From positions 18,644,039 to 18,708,038 of the forward strand of contig NC_088317.1 of assembly GCF_910592395.1 (NCBI RefSeq): a stretch of 64,000 nt of DNA. The letters are read 5' to 3'. Below the pieces are notes generated by a model that had not been told where the DNA came from, did no database searches, and saw nothing but the letters and a program-made list of their open reading frames with translations. Position numbers and translations under genes: made by a program. Positions 25,440-38,627 of this stretch are shown here, piece after piece; the stretch's first letter is position 1, and every line of letters starts with the position of its first letter. The DNA is from Lineus longissimus (taxonomy: Eukaryota; Nemertea; Pilidiophora; Heteronemertea; Lineidae).

Positions 25440-25781
25440 GTATCATGACTTGCTTTGGAAATTTGAAAATTGAAAAATTTTCAGAATTTTGACCTTTTTT
25501 TCCTGCTAACCCATACGGCCGAACCTGGAAAAAATGTCTAAGTCCAAAAATTGTTTTCACTTGTTTTCTGCTCAAAATGACCAACATCATCAGTCCCAAA
25601 AATCTCTTGGCTTTGAAAATTTTTCAGAATTTTGAACTCATGAATAAGTTCAACAATTTTGGCGGGAAAACCAAATCATGCATTTTGTCTCAGAATGTTT
25701 AACTTCACTATCGCGACCAACATGGTAACGCAAACATTCAACCTCGTTCCCATGAGTGGTCGTGTTACCAGGGTTCCACGG
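25440..25781 (-). mobile_element. CAGTGGAACCC-ended repeat, copy 1 (inverted)
   Basis: Reverse complement of the family also seen at 35.1 and 38.6 kb. Its right end reads GTGTTACCAGGGTTCCACGG and its interior carries the family's GGTTGAATG (inverted), CCAACATCATCAGTCCCAAA and GCATGATT-type blocks. Ends are related to each other in inverted orientation, like a MITE. No coding capacity. The left boundary is uncertain by some tens of bases. Confidence 0.75.
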
Positions 25782-28700
25782 TAATGGTATATTTTGATAA
25801 TACTTTGATGAAACCGCCCGTTATAGCGGACTCTTATGTTAGCAAGACACCCTCTTTATTACAGACACAGACAGCACCCCGTCGAGAACTATACAGTATA
25901 ATGACACTTTCGTATGCAATATCACAAACATCGTTAACAAACTTGAATATTCGCCGCACATAATTTTCTTCAAATTATGCTGGAGATTGGCACATAATGT
26001 AATTTGAATCACAGTGATAATGATAATTAACCAGATGGAGCAGAGGGTGTCACCAGATTCCACAGTCTTGGCTGATACTGTTACCATGACGACAGACACA
26101 ACATGTGGACAAGACCATTTTTAATTATTTTCTTAGTGTGTAGTACAATTTTGTAGGACATACAGAAGGTACCAAAAGTATTGCACCAACAAATCATATT
26201 ATATTAGTCATTTGTACAGCTGACATCTTAAAAATGACCCTACCTTTTTTTAAGGGTCCCTGGAATAGGTATTAGTCATCAATACATATGTCTGTGTGAG
26301 TAGCCAGTTCGTGTCATAGAGGTTAGTCAAGTATAATGTGACTGGCTAAATTGGATGAGAATGTCAAGTGAACAGGGAACAAAACCAGATGCTCTAAGAA
26401 AGACCAGAAGGGTTGCACAATGACATGATGTATCAGTGAGCTTAGGTGATAGAGAAGTATCCATCGCAACATACATGTACATGTGTGGTGTACTGGTCAC
26501 TTTGACCTTTGTAGGTAACCTGCTACAGGCTACAACACCCACCTTACCAACATTAGAGGTTTTCCTTCCATTTTTCTCAAACTAATAAGACAAACTTACT
26601 GGGAGCGGTAAGCCAATCTTAGCCAACAGTAGTCAATCATGTTATACTGCTTCAAATGGCACATTACAAAAGGATCTCCAGCAAAAAACAGAGAAAAATC
26701 GGTTGGATCGGTTACTGGCATGATGGTGCGTATGTCAACACTGGGTTTTTGTAAAAAGCGGCATCTACCTGGAAGAATCTAGAAAAAGCTTTGAATACCT
26801 CCGTAACCATGGTGACTACATGAAATTCACGGTTCTTGCCTGGATTTTGAGGCGATGTGCCTCACCTCATGAGGTCACCGGCACTTTAGTATGCATCATG
26901 TTATGTTGGTTGTCTAACCCGCTGCTTTGAAGAAATGAATTTAATATAATTATTGTTTAAATCTGATGATCAAGAGTGGCTGTGTGAACAAAATGAACAG
27001 CTTGAGTCCCCAGTTTGGTGCTAGAAGGGGAAAGAGTTGTCCCCCAGGCTAACGAAATGAGCTCACATTAACATGTAGGGTTGCAAAACGCCTGGAATTC
27101 AAGCCCTATGCAATTTTTCTATTTTCAATGTATTCCTTCAGTAATGATATTCTAAGTTTGCTGACTGCAGCAGTTCTTGCCATTGGACAGAACAGGTCGC
27201 CTGAGATAGAGCAATATAGCGGACTCCAATTAAATTCCTAATGAAATGTACGCAGTGATTTCAATTTCTGCCACATCTCCAATACAATATCTATAGCATA
27301 AAAAATCCCCGGGGGTAATATCCGAAATGTCATTTGTGTGATCATGTTCGAGGAAAATGTGCAAATATCACGAGATATGTAAATTTGAACTGTCTGCCTT
27401 TTAGAGATGTTGTGTTGGCCTCGTGGCAAATTTTCTTATGCAGAGTGCCAAGAATGCCCCCACCTCAATCAGGAGTCCAATTACCTATACATTAAAGTGT
27501 TGACTTTTTCCTCAAGGCAAGACACTTTGTCCAATGTACCTCTCCCTTATAATAGTTTTGAATGACTAATTACAAGACATAGATATAAATACAGGGGTGT
27601 ATCCAGGGTAGAAAAAACCCGCTGGCACCCAGGTGCTACACAGCCACAGTTAAGGTCAATTTGTTTTTTGCAAATTTCCAATATTTCTCACAAAGTAGGG
27701 AAGAAGTGAATCCTAGAGCAAAAACCCCTTGGACATGTTGGATCAACGCCCAAATGCTGATTTAGTAATGGTGTACTCTTAGATTGAGACTAAGTTCCTC
27801 AAGCAGTTTGTCATCGCATTTTAAGACACCTTTTATTTTGTGCAGGGCATAGTCCAAAACTTTTCTTTTTTCCAGCCAACATTCCATCTGAGTGAGGTGC
27901 TTTATCAGTGTCTTCAACCTAACATGCAGTCTCTCCAACAAAGGCCTACATGCTAAGTATTCTCAGCTTTAGTTTTTTTCAAGTGTTATTTGCTCTTTGA
28001 AGAAATGGGCCAATATCCCACATAACAACATCATAGAAACACTCAACAGACTCAGTGCCTTTTCACAATCGGGTCGGGTATGTTTGGACAGTCAAAACAT
28101 GGACACAATTGTTTAATGTGGTATATCATTATATCTATATGTATATGTATTTTTGATGAGTCATCCAAAGGAGGCTCGATTTATTCTTGTCCCCGCGAGG
28201 ATCATCGCCAAACTTGAAAACAGGGATATAGGTTTGATAATGTGACTTTAGCACCACAATCCCTGATGATAATAGTAACTTTCTGCAGTCAAAATCAGCA
28301 CATCAAAAGGGACCAGCTTGTGCCTTTAGTTCATCAACTACAACAAAGTTTTCTTCTTTAAGGTCTTCATGGCGATATCAAAATAATATTTGAACTGGTT
28401 GCATCTTTGAATAAAATTGCAGGTTTTCTGAAAAAAATGTGTTTCTTTTTGTAAAAGTACACGCTTTTTTCATTTTCAGGACTTTTACACCAAAGTTTTG
28501 AAGTCGGAAAGATTGCGCTAAGAGTTAGCCTGAAAACGCTGCATCAAAGTACACCATATGCACAGCAGTTCATCGGCAGAAAGCTTCAGTCTCCATGATG
28601 TTGACGCAATATTGGTCATTCATACGCAAAAATATCTGAACAAAGTACAAGGAGTATTCAATGAGATATAGAGCAAGTTTTCTAGAACATCAACACTTGC

Positions 28701-29380
28701 AGTGAAAAATTAAAAATATTAAAAAGTTTGTCTTTGTGTCTGGTATTTGGCGGGAACTGTGAGTCACACAGGAGTTATGCGCCCTGATCTTGCGATACCG
28801 ATGATAAAATCGGCCATTTTGGCATCTACAAGAAAAGATTGAACTCAAATATAGGATTTAGTACCACAGCATCCTTATACATGCTAAAATGAAAGGATGG
28901 GACTGAAAATATCAGTTTTACGGACCAAGACTCCAACAAACCAACAAAGGAATCTGCAGAACCTCCATTGATTGGTATTTACCACGCACTGTGCTCGCTC
29001 GAAAAAGTCTTTTTGACCGTCTGCGTTGGGAAACTTTCGATGCAAAGATTGGATATGAACACAACAGGGAAGAGTTTTACAAAAAAAAGAATTCTGAAGA
29101 CATAGCATAATACAAAAGTTCTTCTTTTTCCAATCAACACGCAATGTCATCATTTTTCTGCCCTTGGTCACAACTTAACCGTCTAAAATGGCAGCACTGC
29201 ACATCATGCATACTGTCAACAGTTACCACCTGCAACAGGAAAGCTAACAATATGGTTCCAAAATATACAATCAAATTAAAAGCCCATCAAACAGGAATAT
29301 AATTACCATTAACGGCTGAATGATAAACTTCCACTAAAAGGTATCGCATAAAATTTGCATCTTATTCGCTGAAATATTAA
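25782..29380. other. Noncoding stretch without recognised features
   Basis: No protein signature, RNA gene or tandem array recognised. Open frames are short and unremarkable. Confidence 0.5.
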
Positions 29381-29381
29381 A

Positions 29382-29800
29382 TCAAATAGTAGTGACTGGC
29401 GCCATATGCGCTGCTGGCGTATTGTGTCGATGCAAAATGAAAAATGCTGCCAAATTGGAAAACTGAGAGAGATTTTTGTTGAGTAGGTTGAGAAGAACAA
29501 AACTGAAGCCGATTTTCTCAAACGTCTCAAGAAGTATAATAATGAAAAATAGCTTTTTCTCAAAGCAGGTCAAGAAAAACTTCTCTTTCTAATGTTAATC
29601 TACCTGAGCATTGTCCATTATTTATCATACAGGAGTGGATATTTTTATAAAAAACAGTTATCCATTTTCTTATATTTTCCGCAAAATTAAAGTATTTCAG
29701 TGTCCTATTGACAAAGTTCCGGTCAAGTGAATCAAATACCTTTTCCAAACCTTTGAGCAGTACAGTCCCAGGCATTTTGTGTTTTATCATCTTAAAGATT
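29382..29800 (-). pseudogene. Non-LTR retrotransposon reverse transcriptase fragment, decayed
   Basis: On the minus strand the frame around 29600-29790 encodes the early finger/palm part of a LINE reverse transcriptase: a KHKMPGTVLL lead, EKVFDSLDRNF (normally EKAFDSxDW), TLKYFNFAENIRKWI, and NNGQCS followed by LTLER, where intact elements continue RGVRQGDPLSP. The frame then breaks. A further minus frame (29382-29573) contains LLETFEKI, a possible remnant of the region after the YADD box, which itself is missing; that part is weak. The word pattern is closest to L1/Tx1-like elements as I know them. It is an internal fragment without ends, so a dead copy. Confidence 0.85.
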
Positions 29801-31927
29801 CAATCCCATGTCAAGAAACTTGGTTGTTATGAAAAAAAAATGTCTTGGTTTTCGGCTGAGAAGCCAAACTTTGTCAGAGCTGGGCCACTACATGATTCTT
29901 CGACATGTTTTACTTGGCAAATGTTGATCATTGAACAAAGAGAGTTATTGGAAAACGGAAAAAGGAATTGAAAAACATCAAGTTTGAATAACACAAGCTG
30001 AGTTATATTATACATATTATAGCATGATAGTTGCAAGATTCTAGGCTCTTTTGACATCAACCTTATGTTTCATCTGTGACTCAAGCCAATGATATTATAA
30101 TTATAACATGCATAACACAAAATGATCTAAACTTATCTACATTTGTAAAGGATGAAAAAGATATTTTTTCCTATTTTGACCAAATACATACATGCAAACA
30201 CAGCTGTCACTGTTATTACACAAACCCAAAGAATTTTTTTTCAATTTCTCGATTCAGAAACTGAGTATGATATTATAGGCCTACAGGCTCCTCTAGTCAT
30301 CATCATTGTCTTCCATATGCAATATATGACTCAAGTGGATACTCATATGATCAACAGAATAAAATTCAAAAACCAGGAGATGACAAATGTAAAAGTGATG
30401 ATTTTTCTTACCTTGACAAAGAATACAAAGACAGCAGTGAGAATAGTCACACAAAGCCGAAGCAGTTTTTGCTCCTGAAGCCTTTAAGCGCGGTCACACA
30501 ATCCTAACCGAAGCAAGAAGCACATTGAAGCAAACACTAGTGCAGACGGTAGAGTAACGGTTTTACAGAGACACATATTGGTCGACTCGAGAAACTCTCA
30601 GGCCAGGCCAGACAGGTTATATGTGAGAGGAATACTGATCATAAGATTTCTCAATGTGGACTTTTTCAAACTATTGATTTTCCACAAAACTTGCAATGAG
30701 CATTTTGACAGGAATTTTGCAATGATAGATTGTTTGGAAAAAAGTTATATTTTGAATTTTGTTTTTAAGTCTGGGAGAGTTTATGTCATTATTTGCTCAA
30801 AACGTAGATCAACGCCTCTGTTTTTTTCAAGTCGCCCACGAAAACTCATTCTAGCGGTCGACTCAATATTTGCAAATTGCTCCAACAATGTCTTGTAAAT
30901 TTTTTTATATACAATAATTTTGCATCAATACAACTGGTCTACATTGCATTTCAAAATCTGTAATACATTGATATGTAACAACCCATGTGGTACCCCATTT
31001 CTAAAGAACTCAATATATACAGAGTTAGCCCTAGATCTCGAGGCCAAAATATAAAATACTATGCAACAAAATGAGAAAAAAAATCCAACAACAGTTACAG
31101 AAAATCTAACTTACATTTAAGAAATCCTTCGAGCGATTTTAAACCATTCTGGAGATATCCACAAATGCGCAAATTTACCGTTCGCCGATGTGTACGTTTT
31201 CAGTAACTCGAGAACAAGTGGATATCCCCGGTGAAGCGCTAGACACTACGTCATGTGATATATTTAGTCCTGATTCTATTGGATAATAGTCTATGGCCAA
31301 TATTGGGGACACTGTCGTTGAGGTGATTGAGGGGAGCCTTTGGCGCTGTGGTGAACAGTGACAAAGACATGTCTCGCAATGACCTAAGTATTTAGGTGAC
31401 ATTTTTAATGTTTTGCTCTATATTGGATATCAAAGAATTTATTGACCCAGATATTTCAAAGACAGTGTTTCGAAAAGAGTTCGATTCCCCAGACATTATG
31501 CTACAAAGGAAAGAAGTATCACCCTACTCCTTAAAGGCACAGTGTCCCAATTAAAGGCACCGTGACCTGCTCATTGAAACTGCTTCATTTGCATTCTTGT
31601 CCTTCCTCCTTTATACTGATACGAATTCTCTTCTAAGGAAAACTTTGAAGAAAACACCGTTTTGGGACATGAAAGTATTAGAGGGGGCATAAGGTCTCCT
31701 CATACATCAATATGACCAAGCTTAATCTCTTTCACTAGGTAATAAAATTAAGATATATCCATCTCCTTTGTGGTTTAATGATGATTTAGTCACCAAATAA
31801 TGATGACAACCTTATAATTACTGCGACATTGTCCCAATGAATCACCGGCATATATCAATATATACTTTACCTCATCGGTAAGCAGAACCTGATATGACTG
31901 ACCAATGAGTAAAACCTCAGACAGACG

Positions 31928-32135
31928 GTTCTGGAGGCTGAGTCAATACTGTACCCAAGGACACTAGACAGAGAAACTGGCAATATTTGAAGGCAGGGGT
32001 ACAGATTTCAGTGCGTTTCCCTATACTCTCTTTGAAATGAAGATGATTTTGGAGGCCGAGTCAAGATGTACCGAAGGACACCAGACAGAGGAACTGCTGA
32101 TATTTAAAAGGGAGGTGAACAACTTTAGTATGTTA
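31928..32135 (+). repeat. Two-copy tandem repeat, period about 120 bp
   Basis: The block beginning TCTGGAGGCTGAGTCAA at 31928 recurs as TTTGGAGGCCGAGTCAA at 32048. Both continue through a GTACC(C)AAGGACAC and GACAGAG(A/G)AACT segment to an ATATTTGAA/ATATTTAAA end. Divergence is moderate. No coding or structural role is evident. Confidence 0.75.
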
Positions 32136-32723
32136 CATGTAAGGCTGGGATAGAGGGGTGTGGGGGAGGGGAAAAACTCCCACAGGCATCACAAAATTAA
32201 TGTGTTTTTGACATGATAATGTTTGAAAACAGGCAAATGCTAGCTAAGGGCCTGCAAATCCACAAAGCCACTGATAGACAAAACTCCACAGCATTTTCTT
32301 CTTACAACGACACTATCAGGTGAGCGACATATCATATTTTACCAGCAGCAGGAAGCTGTAGGGTTATCGTCAGATACACCCTGCAAATCTAATTATGATA
32401 GCCAAATTATACAAGACATTCAGGTTAATTTCAAGATCATGATTGACTGACTGGACCATTCGAATACCAGTGTTCTCAGGCCATACAAAAAGGTGTCCCA
32501 TGCACCCTTTGATGCCCACCCACAAGCAGTAGTCCTGGCAGGGTCTGAAAACTCAACACAGCCATTTTTCTTGTGACGTCTGGTGGAATGGCGGACCAGA
32601 TCTCACAAGTGATACAACTCCATTTACTTTCCTGACGTTGTCCGCCAAAACGCCAGCCAAGGCATCTATTGCCCTCACTGTATTTGTCCTCACATATTGA
32701 TACATTTGACCTCAAAGAATATT

Positions 32724-32769
32724 GAAATAATCAGCAGTGTATGACCAGTCATACACTGCTGAAATAATC
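32724..32769. repeat. Perfect 12-bp-arm hairpin flanked by 9-bp direct repeats
   Basis: The inverted arms AGCAGTGTATGA (32733-32744) and TCATACACTGCT (32749-32760) enclose the loop CCAG. The hairpin is bordered on each side by GAAATAATC (32724-32732 and 32761-32769). The layout resembles a very small insertion with target site duplication, or a hairpin made by template switching. Confidence 0.85.
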
Positions 32770-33618
32770 CATAATATCAATATTTCCATAAAGTCTAGAC
32801 TGGACACGTCCCTCTCAAAATTATCACAATAACTTTGACAGGCTTTTTCTTCTTTTCATAACCAATCTTTTCCTATCGTCAAACACGCCTTAAGATTGGA
32901 TTTTTCAACTTGCGCTGCCATTCAATTAGACGGAAACTCTTTTGTAGTGGTGCAAGAGGCCTATGAATATACGTATCACTGCCTAAACACAACTATCAAA
33001 TGCAAATAAACTGGACAGGCAATCTTAAAAATATGCTTGCAAACATTCAAACTTGACCTACTTTTCTCATATGGTACAGTTACTTCCACGCCTTTTACAC
33101 CAGAAAATTGATGGCTTTTTAATATTGCTGTCAATTGGTAATATTGCTTCAAAACAAAATTGTAAACGGAGTGACTTGAAATTGAAATCATTGTAAAGGC
33201 CATAATTCGCTACAACAAATTGTGTCATTAATCAAATATAGGGATCACTGACTTTTAAATGACTGACAACTCCTTCTGTTGAATCTTTTGAAAAAGTCCA
33301 GTAAATTGCAAATCTATCACCGTAAAAGCTAAATTCAAAGGTTGCCTGAAGTAAAAGATGTATTGCGCCACAGCAAAATAGCGTTTGAACATCATGGGAA
33401 AAGGTGTGACATGAAGGGTCAATTACTTCGGGTACGGTACCCTAAACACTCATATGCAAAGTCATTCTTGAACGAATCAAAACCACAATGTACAAGAATC
33501 GCACCACTCAGATAGCCAGTGCGCCTCAATGAAATATTCATGAGGCTAGTCTCAAGGGACAGTTCTCCTTTGAGGTGCCTCTGCAATACTAAACACATCA
33601 AGCTTCATGAGGCAAATT

Positions 33619-33832
33619 GGGATTGCTTTTGGGATAGCTCTTGGGATTGCATTTGGGAATGCTTATGGAATTGCTCTCGGGATTCCTTTTGGTATGCTCT
33701 TGAGATTGTTTTGGGATTGCATTTAGGATAACTCTGGGGATTCCTTTTGAGATTGCCCTTGGGATTGTTTTGGGATTGCGTTTTGGGATTGCATTTTGGA
33801 TAGCTCACAGGATTGCTCGTCGAATTGCTCGT
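33619..33832 (+). repeat. Degenerate 12-bp minisatellite
   Basis: About 17 units of a GGGATTGCTTTT-like 12-mer, with several units one base shorter or longer toward the 3' side. Where the period holds, the forward strand reads Gly-Ile-Ala-(Phe/Leu) and the reverse strand Asn-Pro-Lys-(Ser/Gln), but frame slips break any long product. Noncoding is the more likely state. Confidence 0.85.
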
Positions 33833-35064
33833 CAGGTTATTTTAAACAGAGATGCCTTTCCAGGCAATTGTAAACTGCTAAGTTCTGCACCTGTTTAACA
33901 TGTTTAAGAAATCGATAGCAGGCCTACACAAACCCAATTGGGGTATGCTCTTTTGTTCAAAATGTTGATACAACAGAAGCAATCGTTTTGACCTTTTTAA
34001 GGTCCTGGAGTATCCTATCCTGCCACTGAATTAGGTCACTGGAACTCCTTAACAACACCCTAATGGCCACAAGAGAGGGAGACAAGAGATTGATTTATTG
34101 CACTAGTGGGTGCGGGGTGCTATTCACTGAGGAAACTTGTATCCTCAAGAAGCAAAACAACCATTGTATCCAACGGACAGAAGGTCATTTTTTCATAACC
34201 TTTGTTGAAATTATCAAGGCAAACTTAAAAAATTACCGCTAAGAATTAGATTTGTATCAAGCCTGAGATCTGTGATCTGAGAGTTAGATCTGAGATCTGT
34301 GAATTAGATTTGTATCAAGTCAAAAAAGTTTTGGGACTGATGATGTTGGTTGATTTTGAGCAGAAAACAAAAAAAAAAATTTTTGAAAAATTTGCCGTGG
34401 TTGTGAGGATGAGACACGAGACTTTTTTAAACTGTTTGAGAGCTAATCGAACTGACTGACAAACTGACAATAAAAAGGATGCCTATTTTTCTCTTGCCAG
34501 TCATTCTGAAAGAAAGTGGCAGAGGCCAGATTCAACCAATTGATTCTTCAGCAACGAATAATAAATATTAAAGCCATACGCTCAATCTAACAAATTATCC
34601 TCCGTGGTCTGAATGCCCCATGAATACATATACCGTGATGACAATACGGTGTCTATCCCAGTTTATATAGCAGCTTTTTTCCGCCATTGTGAACCATCTG
34701 CAGCTAAGGGCTCACCGGTCAGCAGGGGTCCTCCTCCGGCTGTAGTTTGCACTTGCAGGATGTTAATAAAAGAATAGGTCCATACTTCTAATAATTGCCC
34801 CTTTGAATAGGCTGCTTATTTCTGGCTGAGGATTTGCCAGCTGTCAATTAGATATTTGGTTTGATTGACAGCTTGTTTTCGGGTTCATGTTCAGTAGTCT
34901 ATTTTTCAAATTTCAATTCTATATATTTAATAGACAGTTTGTGGACACATGACTGTGTGTAGAGACTACTAAGTCTGGAGGATATCATTTAATAATTCAG
35001 GATGAAATTTTGATTATATAGGAGATGACTATACAGCACAATGATTGTCATGTTAGACTTCAAA
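33833..35064. other. Noncoding stretch with a small fragment of a dispersed repeat
   Basis: At about 34318-34400 a short piece (AAAAAGTTTTGGGACTGATG and following GATGTTGGTTGATTTTGAGC) matches the interior of the CAGTGGAACCC-ended family. Alternating GATCTG(A/T)GATCTG runs occur at 34265-34305. Nothing else is recognised. Confidence 0.6.
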
Positions 35065-35415
35065 CTACAGTGAAACCCCAGTAACACTACCATTCATGGG
35101 ACCGAGGTTGAATGGCCGCGTTAGGGAAGTTGAAATCCGGGGACAAAATGCATGATTCGGTTTTACCACAAAAATTGTTGAACTTTTTCATTAAGTTCAA
35201 ATTCTGAAAAGATTTTTTCAGATTTTGGTCGGGTAAGAGTGGTGAATTTGGTCATTCGGACCGCCCAATCCAGAGGACTTGGTCTGGGTACTGGGTTGGT
35301 CGTGTTACCGAGGGCCTTGTAATGGTAATTAGAGAGGAAACCATTTGGGACTGGTGATTCCTGGTCATCACAGCGGGGTGTTCGTGCTACCGGGGTGGTC
35401 GCCCACCGGGTTCCA
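35065..35415 (+). mobile_element. CAGTGGAACCC-ended repeat, copy 2
   Basis: It begins CTACAGTGAAACCCCAGTAA and ends GTGGTCGCCCACCGGGTTCC, so the termini are imperfect inverted repeats. The interior has GGGACCGAGGTTGAATGG, GGGGACAAAATGCATGATT and internal GTCGTGTTACCGAG motifs. It is noncoding, MITE-like and about 350 bases long. A tRNA-like SINE follows directly. Confidence 0.8.
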
Positions 35416-35429
35416 AGGGTCATAGGTTC

Positions 35430-35560
35430 ACATCCCAGTCACATTGAAGTCCAAGGTCAAGATCAACGATACAAAGACAAAACAGGGGTAATCCACTAAA
35501 GGTCGAACCCATGATCATTAGCCTGGCGCTCTAACCACTATGCCACTGGTCTCCCAGACA
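35430..35560 (-). mobile_element. tRNA-derived SINE
   Basis: On the minus strand an A box (TGGCATAGTGG, inverted at 35531-35549) and a B box (GGGTTCGACC, inverted at 35501-35510) are spaced as in a tRNA, within AGAGCGCCAGGCTAATGATC. Acceptor-stem pairing is absent, and an unrelated body follows toward lower coordinates. This is a SINE head rather than a working tRNA gene. Confidence 0.8.
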
Positions 35561-36000
35561 GAAATTTTCGAGATGTTTTCTGATCAGATGACCTCCAGAC
35601 TTCATAATCCTTATTACAAGGTACACCAGGTATGAACCATAACCACCATTTTTATGTCCACCATATAGAATGCGTTAAGGGAGATATATGACATTGGTGG
35701 ATATCATGATTTAGTGGCTTCAACTCTGATGGCTGGATGGGACACTTAGGCCCAACAAATGATTTTCCTGAAAAGGTAACCAGGATTGGGATAACAGATA
35801 AAGCACTTTGCATCGAGAGCCAGGAATATGAACAACTGAGAGGAAATTGGTATCTTTGGGGGCAGTAGAATGCACCAAAATCACTGTTAGGGCCCCGGAT
35901 ATTTACTTATATCAAATTCGATTTACCATAAGAGTCACTTGTGGTAAACGTGCTCTAACTCAATGTCTCATTTCCTTGGGTGTAGGAAGGTCAATGGAAT
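35561..36000. other. Noncoding stretch without recognised features
   Basis: Nothing recognised between the SINE and the foldback element. Confidence 0.5.
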
Positions 36001-36140
36001 AACTTCCTTAGTCAAACTTGGGACTTAGGCAGATTTACCTTATGCCTAAGCAACACTTGCTTGTTGTAAAACTGCCTAAGTCACATTTAGGCATAATTAA
36101 GGTAAATCTGCCGAAGTCCCAAGCAATTTTCAAAGGAAGC
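36001..36140. mobile_element. Foldback (MITE-like) element with long hairpin arms
   Basis: The left arm at 36017-36050 (CTTGGGACTTAGGCAGATTT and on to ATGCCTAA) pairs with the right arm at 36087-36123 (TTAGGCATAATTAAGG to GTCCCAAG), with few mismatches and a short loop. Pairing weakens but continues outward (CTTCCTT / AAGGAAG). The internal CTTAGGCA motif is repeated near the loop. A noncoding foldback element. Confidence 0.85.
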
Positions 36141-38627
36141 CACATCATAAAGGTTCTTTCCCTGTTTCAATAACGCTGACTGAAGTGAAATTATCACTTC
36201 CACAACAGCGAGAACATTGTTTGGCCTGATGGTCAAATGGTATATTTACCGTATCAGCTAATCCAGCCTCGGCAATAATTCTTCGGGAAATGTGCTGCTT
36301 GTCCGAGATTGGCAAATCGTGTATGGTCAGACAGCACTCAGACATCTGACCAACATAATATGTCAATTAAGAACTTGTTCCTCCACACATCAATTAGAGA
36401 CGGTCTTTGGACAATAACCGTTCATCACCTCGGAATGTCCTCAGCAGCAGTTCGGTATGATCAATCAGATGACTTGCTCCGTGGACAGTAACTTGAGCAA
36501 ATCCTTTGGATTTTTTGGATGAAGTGCGTTGCAATTTTGTTACAACAGCAACATATCACACAGAGGACTTCTGAGACGCTTAAACAAGAAGTACTCAGAG
36601 CGGCAAAACAACCACACATTGGGAAGTTAAGGGTTACCAATCAATTGACAGACCAATAATTAAGCAGATGGCAATATATCGGAATGATCAGATTAATTGA
36701 TTCTCTTCAACATCTGTTTCAAGAAAACGTTTGAATGAGGTATGGGCGTGGCAACTTGTCACAAGGCAAGGCAATCCTACCTCAAGACTTTCATCATCAT
36801 CGTTTTTTTCTGCAGGCTAGATTGTTACATCTTTGACTAAACCCACCAACCTAAATCACGTCACGCATATCTCCACACACCTGACCAGAAAATCTCCAAA
36901 GCCATCCAAGGTTCTCAAATTCATGAAACATACGGGGAGCCTATTCTCAAGAAAGGGTGGAAAGAAAAACAGATGCAGCAATCTTTATCAACTGTTTCAT
37001 GTTCTATGGCCCTTTCTCAATGACCCTAATCTCAAATGCCAGGAGATTCCTGGGCACTACCATACCCCAAGTGACCAGTTAGGACATCATACCAATTATT
37101 TTCAGCATTAAACTTCTTGTGCAATAACGCCAATCGTCAAACATTTGCATAGCTCACAGAGTAAGGATGATTTTATAGTCTTCATGTGCTCCCAGATGGA
37201 CAATACGCAACAGGACCAGACAGAGGGAGTGTGACAGGAATAATATGGAGATAACGCTGGTCTCAGAGGATGGGCACGGTACCGAAGGGAAGAGAGCAAA
37301 GACTGTAAAGATATGTTAGTGTGGTCTGTACTTCTTGCTACAATGTACTTTCATATATCAATTACAAAAAGACCCAAATGATTCCTGCACCAATGCACTA
37401 ACTTTACAGGCACAAAGCCATCCCAAGGTTGTCCAAGGTGACTAGACACAACTTCATTATTCATTTAATGAGATTCTATTTGTTTTCTGCGAGTAATGAT
37501 TCAATTTAGCCACTTTTTACGACAATATTCTCGCGCACTCTCTATTCAATGTGTCCCCAGGGATCCATGTACATAGAGATGGGAATCCATTTGGTGTCAT
37601 TAACTCAGGAGATCAACCACTAGATACTTGCATGATGTTGCTGGATGCACATATCTAGATTGAGTTTACTAATTTAGACTGAGCTAATCATCACAGACAG
37701 TAATTTTGCACATTGTCAGTTCGTGGACACAAAAATTAATCGTAGTACTAGTAGAATAGCTCACCAAAGCCACAATGGCTCTGAGTCTGAAGTGAAGTAT
37801 GAGATATGTCTCTATTCTAAAAGATGCGTCCAGATGAGACACTCCTAATTTGCTTCTATCCTGGTCAGCACCCCCAGTGGCATTGTCGTGGGGCAGCAAA
37901 ATAGCAAACTCTGGGGTCAGCTTCTGATGTTTCCGACATCACATCAGTCATGATGTCGAAATCAACAGAGGCTTACCCCATGACTTGACAAAGTTTGGCC
38001 AGTTCTCCGCAAGAGTTGCTCATCAGAAGAGAAACAAGGTATACTAGTAAAGGGACTGAAAAGCTGACAGTGACATACATAGCTGAGGTTTATAAGACTG
38101 AGGACCAAAAGGTTGATGCACATCTAAATAATTGATATATAGAAGAAATTTAGACACGCTCAGAACTTACGACTGCCAGGTCATACTAATGGATTCAAAC
38201 TTTTCCATAGTTAGATCCTAGTTTTCAATTACCGGTATGTTGGACAAAAATTAACAAACCCATTTGAACTCGCTGCCTTATTCGTAGTTAATAACCGTAG
38301 TCTCCCTTGATACTTTCTACCCTTATCACCTTCTTCCATCAGCGTAAATCTAGCAAACACGTCTTCTATTTGTCAAACTATTACTTATTCATGTTGATAC
38401 TTCCAGTAAACTCCGCTGGGTTGCTGAGTGATGTGTTTGTTTCTGGGATTGTGGGATTAGGATGGGGGTCTAACTGTGGGATATGATTTGGTTCAAAAGC
38501 CATTAAGATAAAGCATTTGAGAAATTGAATAGGTAAATAAAAGATATCGGTTACCCCTCTAAGGGAGCCCTTGGGATGCAGCCATTTAGAGAGGTGTCCT
38601 GATTACAGGGGAAAACTTGAATAGAAA
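36141..38627. other. Noncoding stretch without recognised features
   Basis: No protein family, RNA gene or tandem array recognised. Open frames of 60-90 codons overlap in several frames and lack signatures. Confidence 0.5.

Larger units (their letters stand above)
29801..33618. other. Noncoding stretch with minor repeats
   Basis: No coding exon recognised. It contains a two-copy repeat near 32.0 kb and a small perfect hairpin at 32.73 kb (both listed). On the minus strand around 31115-31290 there is a CCAAT box, an AAATATATC stretch, a CACATGACGTAG element and a GTAAGT donor-like site at 31114. A promoter with a short first exon is conceivable but unsupported by coding sequence. Confidence 0.5.

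Noticed and set aside
35480-35560. Functional tRNA gene on the minus strand
   Set aside because: A and B boxes are present, but the acceptor stem does not pair and an unrelated tail follows; it is a SINE head. The same applies to the 20.8, 21.15 and 55.3 kb elements.
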